This document shows positions 26,429 through 33,952 of a stretch of 64,000 nt of DNA, in pieces. The translations under genes were made by a program, and so were the position numbers. The notes below the pieces were generated by a model that was not told the origin of the DNA, did not search any database, and was given only the letters and a program-made list of their open reading frames with translations. This DNA comes from UBA6624 sp964507645 (GTDB taxonomy: Bacteria > UBP7 > UBA6624): positions 62,001 through 126,000 of the forward strand of contig CAZDPU010000001.1 of the NCBI GenBank assembly GCA_964507645.1, written 5' to 3'. How positions within the stretch are numbered: the stretch's first letter is position 1; each line of letters starts with the position of its first letter.

Positions 26429-28635
26429 TGATCCATCGACCTTCTTGCTTCTATAACGCATTCAAGATTTTTCAAGTTGTTTAAGATGGAATTCAAGGCT
26501 GATAGGCTCTCAACTTCTATCATGTATTTTGCATAACCAAGCTCAGGTTTTACTGATTTTACTTTTGTAAATGAGTCAAGAATATTTATATTTAATTTTC
26601 TAAAAGTATTCAGTACCTCAAAAAGAGATCCTTTTCTATTGAGAAGAGTCAGTATTATTTCAGAGGTGTAGAGATTTTTTTCTTTAAGGTTCCATTTTAT
26701 TTGAATGAATTTTTTTGAATTTTCATTTGTTTTTCTTTTGACAATTATGTTTTCATCTTTAAGAATTCCTATTATCTTATCTCCAGGTATTGGTCTTGTT
26801 TTTTTACATATCGATATTTTTTTATATTTGATTTTCTTGAAAATAAATATTTTTCTCTCAAGAGAGACGTCTCTTTTTTGTGATGAAAAATTACCTTCCT
26901 TTATGATTTTTTGTTTTTCTCTTACCAGTTCTTTTAGCAATAAATCTATATCAATTGTTCCAATTCCAATTTTGTAAAAAAGATCATTTTCATCCTCTAT
27001 AAAAAAATCATTTAATACCGTGCTTTTTTTAATACTTTTTTCATTTATTAAATCTAAATAATGAAACCCTTTCTCTTTTACGCTTTCATAGAATTTGTTT
27101 TTGCCAGATCCTTGAATTCTTTTTTTATTAAGCTTGTTCAGGTGATTTTTAATTTCTCTTTTTGCCTGTGTAGTTATTGTTTTGAAAATCCAATTTGGTT
27201 TGATTTCAACCTTTTTGCTTTTAACTATTTCAACTTCATCACCTATTTTTAACTTTTTATGAAGTTTTTCATCTTTTCCATTTATTTTTATTTTTTTAGT
27301 TTTTGATCCTAGATTTGAATGTATTGCAAAAGCAAAATCCAAAGCAGTGGAGTTTTTTGGCAAGCTGATTTTGTCTCCTTTTGGGGTATATACAAAAATT
27401 CTTTCTTTGAAAAAGTTTTTTTGAAGCTCGTTAACAAAACTTTTTGTTGTTTTTTCCTTGGATTTTAATCGGAATTGAAGTCTTATCTTTTCCATTTTTT
27501 TAAGATTTTTTTCTATTTTTGGACTGAGGTTTGTTTTTTTGTATATCCAATGAGCAGCTTCACCCCATTCACACACTTCATGCATTTTTTCTGTTCTTAT
27601 TTGAAGTTCTATGAATGGCATTAGTTTTGTAGTTATTGCTGTATGAATCGATTGATAACCGTTGTCTTTAGGTGAAGCAATGTAGTCGTTAAAAAAACCT
27701 TGCAATGGTCGACATGTGTTGTGAACCGAGCCAAGGATTTGATAGCAGTCGTTTTTTGTTTTTGTTATTATCCTTATTGCATAGATATCTCTAACTTCTT
27801 CAAAATTCAAATTTTGTTCAGTTTTTTTTCTCCAAACACTGTGTATGTTTTTTTCTCTACTCAGGATTTGAAAGATGCATTTTGGAGAATTCTTTTTTAT
27901 TTCTTTAGATATCTTTTTTGAAATGTTTAAAAGCTCTCTTTTCTTTTTTGGGGCAAAGGTATCAATTATTTTTTTTGTTTTTTCATAATCATCTTTGTTC
28001 AGTATTTTGAATATTTCATCATCTAGAGATTGTTTTAAATTGTTTAATCCAAATCTAGAAGAAAGAGGTGAGTAAAATTCTGAACTTTCTCTTACGATAC
28101 GTTCAATTCTTGCTTTGTTTTTTATTGCATTTAAAGTACTAAGATTATGTATTCTGTCTGATATTTTTATCATTAATATTCTTGGATCTGAAAATGTTAG
28201 TATGAATATTTTTTTTAAATTTTCTTCTCTTAGGTTCGATGATTTTTCTATGATATTTTTCATTTTTGTAACATTGTTTACCAGTAAAGCAACCTCTTCT
28301 CCAAAGTATGAATTTATTTGATTTCTTGTTATGTGAGTGTCTTCAAGGACATCATGAAGGAGTGCTGCACAGATTGTTTCATTGTCAGAAAAAACTTCTT
28401 CAGTAAGTTTTTTTGCTACTTTGATGGGATGGTTTATGTAATTGCTTCCATCTTCTCTTTTTTGTCCTGCATGTGCAAAAAGAGAGAGGTTGAATGCATC
28501 TTTGATGAGTTTTGAATTAACTTTTTTTTTGTATTTTTTTTGCAAGCCTTTCAACCAGTTCGAAAATTCTTTTCTCTCTTTTAAAAACTCTCTTCTTGCT
28601 GGAGACGGAATTGGAAAGAGTTTTTCATTATTCAT
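26425..28635 (-). CDS. rel: bifunctional (p)ppGpp synthetase/hydrolase
   Basis: Makes and degrades the stringent-response alarmone. Domain order is an HD hydrolase with H69 and ALLHDVLEDT (H94-D95), then a RelA/SpoT synthetase with VRDIYAIRIITK, ASPKDNGYQSIHTAI and ELQIRTEKMHEVCEWG, then TGS (VYTPKGDKISLPKNSTALDFA), and a C-terminal ACT domain. Because the HD residues are intact, both activities are expected. The ATG at 28635 (736 residues) fits the family better than one 13 codons upstream, and overlaps the upstream recJ-like gene by 8 bases. The protein is very lysine-rich. Confidence 0.92.
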   Translation of the reverse strand: MNNEKLFPIPSPARREFLKERKEFSNWLKGLQKKYKKKVNSKLIKDAFNLSLFAHAGQKREDGSNYINHPIKVAKKLTEEVFSDNETICAALLHDVLEDTHITRNQINSYFGEEVALLVNNVTKMKNIIEKSSNLREENLKKIFILTFSDPRILMIKISDRIHNLSTLNAIKNKARIERIVRESSEFYSPLSSRFGLNNLKQSLDDEIFKILNKDDYEKTKKIIDTFAPKKKRELLNISKKISKEIKKNSPKCIFQILSREKNIHSVWRKKTEQNLNFEEVRDIYAIRIITKTKNDCYQILGSVHNTCRPLQGFFNDYIASPKDNGYQSIHTAITTKLMPFIELQIRTEKMHEVCEWGEAAHWIYKKTNLSPKIEKNLKKMEKIRLQFRLKSKEKTTKSFVNELQKNFFKERIFVYTPKGDKISLPKNSTALDFAFAIHSNLGSKTKKIKINGKDEKLHKKLKIGDEVEIVKSKKVEIKPNWIFKTITTQAKREIKNHLNKLNKKRIQGSGKNKFYESVKEKGFHYLDLINEKSIKKSTVLNDFFIEDENDLFYKIGIGTIDIDLLLKELVREKQKIIKEGNFSSQKRDVSLERKIFIFKKIKYKKISICKKTRPIPGDKIIGILKDENIIVKRKTNENSKKFIQIKWNLKEKNLYTSEIILTLLNRKGSLFEVLNTFRKLNINILDSFTKVKSVKPELGYAKYMIEVESLSALNSILNNLKNLECVIEARRSMDQ

Positions 28636-29989
28636 AGATCTTCGGTTTTCTGAACCCAGATCCAAAAGGTTCATATTCTTTAATTATCCCTAGAGCATCT
28701 TCCAAAGGTAGCCCGTTTAGGTTTATCATTTTTTTATTTTTCTCATCAAAGGAAATAGCAATTTCTTCTATTATCTTTTTGGCTTTTGCATAATCAGATT
28801 CTTTTATTGTTAAGCCAAAAGCTTGAGGATGTCCTCCAATATCAATTGCTATATTTTTTAAATTATTTATTACAAGATCTCTTATTTCACATCCGTCAGG
28901 ACTTCGGGCAGATCCTCTTAGACATTCGTTTTCCGATTTAGCAAAAACTATACATGGAACTTGCTCTTCTGCGGATAGCCTTCCTGCAATTTGACTAACA
29001 TAAATTGGAGAGAATTTTTCTTCATAAAAAACATTTATTGAATTTTTTTTAATTTTTTTACCTTTTACATATCCAAACATTTTTTTTGATTCTGCAATTC
29101 TTTTCCTGTTGTAGGTTTTTATTTTTTTGACTATTTCTTTAGCTTCTTCTAGATCTTCGCAAAATAAAGAACTTACTGTTGAATGGGGGTCGTCATATCT
29201 CGGAGACGAATTCAAAGGCGTAACTGCTTTTTTCCTTATCATGAAAAGATTTTTTGAAATGTCTTTTTTATCTTCAAAACTTAATAGATTAAATACTGGA
29301 AGGGTGCTTTTGAACCATTGTTTTATTCCACAAATTACTATTGTTCGGTTGTCTTTTTTCAACTGCACAGAATCTGCTATCGTTGCAAGCATGCATGCAA
29401 CAAGGTGATTTTCAATCTGCCTCTTGTTTTTTTTAATTTTTTGGAATTCTAAGGATATTCTGAAAGCCAATCCTGCAGCACAATAATATTTAAAATGATC
29501 TCCCTCCAGGGTTGAGTTGACACATTGATCCTTTTTTCCAAACTGGTAAGGATGATGGTCTATTGTCCAAAGGTCTATATTTAAATTATCTAATTCCTTG
29601 ATTACATCTTCGTCTCTAACAGAACAATCAATTGTTATTACGATTTTTACATTTTCCAACTTTCCATCTATATGCTTCTTTCTAATGCCCGGACCATCAT
29701 TATGGTGATGTTTTGCAAAGATTATTTTTGCGTTACAGCCAAAACTTTTCAAGCAATCCAAGAGTATGGCAGAACTCATACATCCATCAAGATCATTATC
29801 TCCAAAAATTATTATTCCTTCTTTGTTTTTTGCCGCTTCGAGAATCCTGTCAATAAACTTTTTTGTGTTTGGTGGAGGGGTTCTAGTTAGGTTTTCTAAA
29901 GAAGGGTTTAAGGCATGCCTATTTTCTTTTTCACTGAATCCCCAATACTCAGTTATTTTTTTTCTAAATTCTTTTTTTTTGTTTAACAT
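28628..29989 (-). CDS. recJ: DHH-family exonuclease, short RecJ-like
   Basis: RecJ-type 5'-3' single-strand DNA exonuclease fold. The DHH domain shows FGDNDLDG at 62-69 (canonical DYDADG), D121 and TIDHH at 142-146. DHHA1 contains GGHPQAFG at about 385-392. The protein is 453 residues, well short of the usual 560-580. The sequence reaches EPFGSG (about 440), which opens the RecJ OB domain, and stops 10 residues later, so the OB and C-terminal regions are missing. It lies directly after secF. A different DHH phosphoesterase cannot be excluded. Confidence 0.78.
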   Translation of the reverse strand: MLNKKKEFRKKITEYWGFSEKENRHALNPSLENLTRTPPPNTKKFIDRILEAAKNKEGIIIFGDNDLDGCMSSAILLDCLKSFGCNAKIIFAKHHHNDGPGIRKKHIDGKLENVKIVITIDCSVRDEDVIKELDNLNIDLWTIDHHPYQFGKKDQCVNSTLEGDHFKYYCAAGLAFRISLEFQKIKKNKRQIENHLVACMLATIADSVQLKKDNRTIVICGIKQWFKSTLPVFNLLSFEDKKDISKNLFMIRKKAVTPLNSSPRYDDPHSTVSSLFCEDLEEAKEIVKKIKTYNRKRIAESKKMFGYVKGKKIKKNSINVFYEEKFSPIYVSQIAGRLSAEEQVPCIVFAKSENECLRGSARSPDGCEIRDLVINNLKNIAIDIGGHPQAFGLTIKESDYAKAKKIIEEIAISFDEKNKKMINLNGLPLEDALGIIKEYEPFGSGFRKPKIYE

Positions 29990-30883
29990 TCATTTTTTTC
30001 GCCAGTTTATGAAGGGGGTTGCAATGAATATTGAAGAATAGGTTCCTGCAATGAAACCAACTATCAGTGCTGTTGTGAAAGGTCTTAACGTGGCTCCTCC
30101 AAAAATTTGGATTGCCAATATGGCTAAAAGTGTAGTTGTTGTCGTGTTTATTGTTCTTGATAGTGTTTGCCAAAGGCTTGTTTCAGCAATTTTAGAGAAC
30201 TTTTCATTTCTCATTTTGTTCATATTCTCTCTTACCCTGTCAAAAACAACTATTGTGTCATTTATTGAGTATCCAAGTATTGTTAGGATGGCTGCTACGA
30301 AAGGAAGGCCTATTTCCACTTTGAATATAGCAAAATAACTTAAAACAAAAAGAATATCGTGAATCAGTGCGACTAAAGCTCCTTGTGCGAAAATGAAACT
30401 AAATCTAATACTGATATAGAAAAGAATTACGAGCATACCTATAAATGTTGCCAAATATGCTCTTTTTGCTAGCTCTTCAGAAAACAAGGGTCCAATTCTT
30501 TCTGAAGAAACATCCACATCTTTATCGAAGTTTTTGTATTTAGACTCCAGCAAAAGATAAATTTGATCTGGATTGGATATGAACTCTGTCCTAATTACGT
30601 AAAGATTATCACTTTTTTGTATTTGAGGGGTCCTTGTAAGAGCCTCAGACAAAAGGTCTCTAAGCTCTGTTGTAGAGGTTTCCTCACCCAAGGAAACATG
30701 AAAAACGCTTCCTCCGGTAAATTCAATACCTAAGTTGAGTGGCAATGAGATTGTTTTTCCTTCAGTATTTTCCATTTTGAAATTTTGTGTATTTTTAAAC
30801 ATTGAAGAAATGCCGAAAATGAGAAGAATTGTGCTGAAACAAATTGCAACTTTGCTAAGTTTTAAAAATTCAAATTTTTTCAT
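29990..30883 (-). CDS. secF: protein translocase subunit SecF
   Basis: Inner-membrane RND-type subunit that, with SecD, uses the proton (or sodium) gradient to pull proteins through SecYEG. Six membrane helices with a large periplasmic loop after TM1 are visible. Family strings are LGIEFTGG, SIRFSFIFAQGALVALIHD, GYSINDTIVVFDRVREN and TINTTTTTLLAILAIQIFGG. I placed the start at 30883, where TAATG overlaps the secD stop, giving 297 residues; an ATG five codons upstream is possible. Confidence 0.94.
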   Translation of the reverse strand: MKKFEFLKLSKVAICFSTILLIFGISSMFKNTQNFKMENTEGKTISLPLNLGIEFTGGSVFHVSLGEETSTTELRDLLSEALTRTPQIQKSDNLYVIRTEFISNPDQIYLLLESKYKNFDKDVDVSSERIGPLFSEELAKRAYLATFIGMLVILFYISIRFSFIFAQGALVALIHDILFVLSYFAIFKVEIGLPFVAAILTILGYSINDTIVVFDRVRENMNKMRNEKFSKIAETSLWQTLSRTINTTTTTLLAILAIQIFGGATLRPFTTALIVGFIAGTYSSIFIATPFINWRKK

Positions 30884-32142
30884 TATTTTCTTTCCCATGT
30901 TTCTATAAAAGCTCTTGTGATAACAAGGGCAGTAAATACAGAAACAGCTATCCCTATAAGCAAAGTTACAGCAAATCCTCTAACAGGCCCTGTTGCTAAA
31001 GAATACAAAACAAGACCAATTAAAAATGTAGTTACATTTGCATCAGTTATTACTGACAGAGCATTTGAAAAACCTTCTTCTATTGCAAGTAGCCCAGTTC
31101 TGCCTGAGTTTTCTTCTTCTTTTATCCTTTCAAAAATAATTACATTTGCATCGACTGCCATCCCTATGGAAAGGATTAATCCTGCTATCCCTGGAAGAGT
31201 TAACGTTATGTTCAGATTGCTAAAGAGGCTAAAGATGATTATTGAAAAGAACCCTAAAGAAATAACAGCTGAAAATCCTCTTTTCTTATAGGAGAACAAC
31301 ATGTAAAATGCTACGAGCATTAATCCTATCCACCCTGCCTTAATGCTCTTTTCCAGAGAGTCTTTTCCTAGCGCTGGCCCTACAGAAGAAAGTTTTAGTA
31401 TTTCGACATCAGCATCTAGCCTTCCTGCATTTAGCAGAAGTGAAAGTTCATTCGCTTGTTCAATGCTGAAATTCCCACTTATGCTACCATTTCCAAAAAT
31501 TGCGGAATTTATTATTGGGCTTGAAACAACATTTTCATCAAGGACTATTGTTAGATATTGTGAAATGTGAGATGCAGTATGCCGTGCAAAAGCATCTGAT
31601 CCAGAGGGGTTTAATTCAAAATCAACTTGCCATCCCCCATTTGGATTTGGAGAAACGGTTGCCCTTTTAAGGTCTCCACCTTCTATAACAACTTTATTTT
31701 CAGCGTATATCAGTTCGCAATTTTCAAGATTTTCACTATCCCTTCTACATGCTTTTGATCCAGCCAAATAAGAAACAAATCCAGTGTCAACTAGCTCTAA
31801 ATGAGCAGATTGTTCAATAAGCCTCCTGACTCTTTCGGGACTTTCTCCTGTTGATGAAGGTACCTGAATGTTGATTCTGTCTTCAGAAACCTGCTGTACA
31901 GATATTGAAAGAGTTCCCTGTGGGTCAAGCCTTTTAGACATTACGTCTACAACTCCAGGCATAAGTTCTTCCAGGTTTTCTCCCGGAGGTGCAATTACTT
32001 TAATCAGTATATCAACACCCCCTGAAAGATCTAAGCCTAAATTCAAAGCAGGGGTATTATTTGAGATCTTTGTAATTGGAGCAATTCCCAAGACAAAAAT
32101 AGTCCCTAATATCCATATCCATCTTTTAATTACTTTAGACAT
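30883..32142 (-). CDS. secD: protein translocase subunit SecD
   Basis: Partner of SecF in late protein translocation. The N-terminal TM is followed by LGLDLSGGVDILIKV, then a periplasmic domain with VVIEGGDLKRA and SGNFSIEQANELSLLLNAG, then five helices with LSIGMAVDANVIIFERIKEE and ITDANVTTFLIGLVLY. At 419 residues it is the short form, lacking the extra P1 insert of the 615-residue E. coli protein. A TAGAAT hexamer lies just upstream, so secD-secF may start their own transcript. Confidence 0.94.
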   Translation of the reverse strand: MSKVIKRWIWILGTIFVLGIAPITKISNNTPALNLGLDLSGGVDILIKVIAPPGENLEELMPGVVDVMSKRLDPQGTLSISVQQVSEDRINIQVPSSTGESPERVRRLIEQSAHLELVDTGFVSYLAGSKACRRDSENLENCELIYAENKVVIEGGDLKRATVSPNPNGGWQVDFELNPSGSDAFARHTASHISQYLTIVLDENVVSSPIINSAIFGNGSISGNFSIEQANELSLLLNAGRLDADVEILKLSSVGPALGKDSLEKSIKAGWIGLMLVAFYMLFSYKKRGFSAVISLGFFSIIIFSLFSNLNITLTLPGIAGLILSIGMAVDANVIIFERIKEEENSGRTGLLAIEEGFSNALSVITDANVTTFLIGLVLYSLATGPVRGFAVTLLIGIAVSVFTALVITRAFIETWERK

Positions 32143-32151
32143 AAGATAGAA

Positions 32152-32157
32152 ATTCTA
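32152..32157 (-). promoter_or_regulatory. putative -10 element for secD
   Basis: Reads TAGAAT on the minus strand and ends 9 bases before the secD ATG. There is no purine-rich ribosome binding site between them. A -35 is not obvious. Confidence 0.3.
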
Positions 32158-32203
32158 AAATAAAAATCGTATTAATGGAAAAAAGGGTTTTATTTTAGTT
32201 TTT

Positions 32204-33922
32204 TTAAACTTTAATTGACTTTATGATATCTTCAGTTTTCAGGATTCCAACAACTTTCATTTCTTCCAAATTATTTACAACTGGCAGGTTGTTTGTCGAG
32301 ATTCCAGATATTCTCATCTTATGGGCTATTTCGGCCAACGAATCATCTGATTTTACTACTAGTATTTCTTCAATCCCAGAAACCCATTTTTTTACTGATT
32401 CGTCCATTCGTTCTTTATTGAGTTCCCCATTTATATCTGCCTCTAAAGCATGCAAGATATTTTTTCTCGTTATTGCTCCAATCAGTTTTCCGTCTCTCAA
32501 AACAGGAAAGTATGTTTGATCTTTTGCTCTTACTAAGGTGGGATTTTTAATCAAGAAGTAAACTTTCTTTATTTTTTCATCTTCGGTAACTGTAATTGGT
32601 TTTTTTTGCATTATGTTTTTTGCAATTTTCCCTTTCCCTCTCTTTTGTTCTTTTGAAATTTGATCAATTAATGGAGATTCATATAAATTTGGAACATTAA
32701 AGAAATCCCTAGTGATAACTGCTATTAAAACTGCTATTGTTACTGGTATAAATACCTGGCTTGTATTTGTCATTTCCCAAATTAGTATTATCAAAGCAAG
32801 AGGTGCATGTGTTACTGATGCACATAAAGCTGCTGCTCCCGCTATAGCAAGGGAGGAGCTTATGTTCATAAATTGAGTTCCAAAAATTAAACCCAATGCA
32901 ATACCGATTGAGAAAATTGGGCCAAAATGACCTCCAGCCCATCCTGAATTTATACAAATAACAGTTATTAAAGCTTTACCAAACACATAGAAAAGAGCTT
33001 CTTTTAAAAGCGGTTGTGTTTCAAGCATCAATCCAATCTCCTCGTATCCTCCTCCAGTTAAGTTTGGAGCATACATGAGAAAGAGAAAAATTATGATACC
33101 TCCGAATGCTGGAGAAAACCTTTTTCCATAAAGTTTTTTTGAAGCTATATTTGATGAATATGAATAAAGGGCACCAATCAAGCCACTGCAGATTCCCAAG
33201 ATTACAAAAACATACAGTTGTTCAGCTGGAACATCATCCCAAAATTGAATGTTTATAACGGGATCAAGGCCATAACTCCTAACAACCAAACTTGCACTTA
33301 ATGAAGCTATTATCATTGGAGCTAATGCAACATGCACTTCTTCAACAAGAAGCTCAATTGCAAAAAGTATCCCTGCTATAGGGGCTCCATATGTTGCTGC
33401 TATCGCTGCAGCTGCAGAGGAGACAATCAATCTAACTGTTTTTTTTGAACTGAGATGAAACAGTCTTCCAAGCCAGGATCCAAATCCTCCAGAACATTGG
33501 GCAATCATAGATTCCCTTCCAATAGATCCTTTTCCCAGGATGGAAAGTAGAGAAAGTCCTAGTTTTTTAAGTGAATTATTTAAACTTAGATGTCCATGGT
33601 TTTTGAAAACAGCTTTGAGTATGCTTGAAAAACCTCTTGCCCCCCAGAATGATGCGTTTGAATAAAGGATTATTAAAATAATTGCAATAAATATTGGTAC
33701 GTAGTTAGATAAGAGATTTAAAAGGGATTCTCCTTGTGGGTTTTTTTCTATAAAAATTGCATTTTTTGCAAAATCGGCAACTTTTCTAAAGACAATTGAG
33801 AGATGTCCTGCAAAAATTCCCAATATTGCTGATAAAAGCATTACGAACAGTTTGGATTCCTTAAAAGGCCTTAACCTATTGATTAAAACATTCTCTCTTA
33901 AGCTTTTTTTTACGGTTTTCAA
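32204..33922 (-). CDS. ClC-family chloride channel/antiporter with two CBS domains
   Basis: The 572-residue protein has about ten hydrophobic segments in residues 20-420 and two CBS domains in 440-572 (IMQKKPITVTEDEKI...; IEEILVVKSDDSLAEI...), which normally sense adenine nucleotides. The gating-glutamate motif is GRESM with E137 (canonical GREGP), and GGHFGPIF matches the canonical GxFxP. The first filter motif GSGIP is not recognisable; GARGFSS stands in its place. The kept glutamate suggests Cl-/H+ exchange, but ion specificity is open. The start is TTG. Confidence 0.87.
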   Translation of the reverse strand: MKTVKKSLRENVLINRLRPFKESKLFVMLLSAILGIFAGHLSIVFRKVADFAKNAIFIEKNPQGESLLNLLSNYVPIFIAIILIILYSNASFWGARGFSSILKAVFKNHGHLSLNNSLKKLGLSLLSILGKGSIGRESMIAQCSGGFGSWLGRLFHLSSKKTVRLIVSSAAAAIAATYGAPIAGILFAIELLVEEVHVALAPMIIASLSASLVVRSYGLDPVINIQFWDDVPAEQLYVFVILGICSGLIGALYSYSSNIASKKLYGKRFSPAFGGIIIFLFLMYAPNLTGGGYEEIGLMLETQPLLKEALFYVFGKALITVICINSGWAGGHFGPIFSIGIALGLIFGTQFMNISSSLAIAGAAALCASVTHAPLALIILIWEMTNTSQVFIPVTIAVLIAVITRDFFNVPNLYESPLIDQISKEQKRGKGKIAKNIMQKKPITVTEDEKIKKVYFLIKNPTLVRAKDQTYFPVLRDGKLIGAITRKNILHALEADINGELNKERMDESVKKWVSGIEEILVVKSDDSLAEIAHKMRISGISTNNLPVVNNLEEMKVVGILKTEDIIKSIKV

Positions 33923-33952
33923 GTAATAAATGTTAGCATTAAGAGTTCTAAT

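Noticed and set aside
26034..26456. 140-codon plus-strand open frame across dtd
   Set aside because: Antisense to a recognisable DTD with overlapping operon neighbours. Its Phe/Ser-rich translation is what reverse-reading Lys/Glu-rich genes produces.
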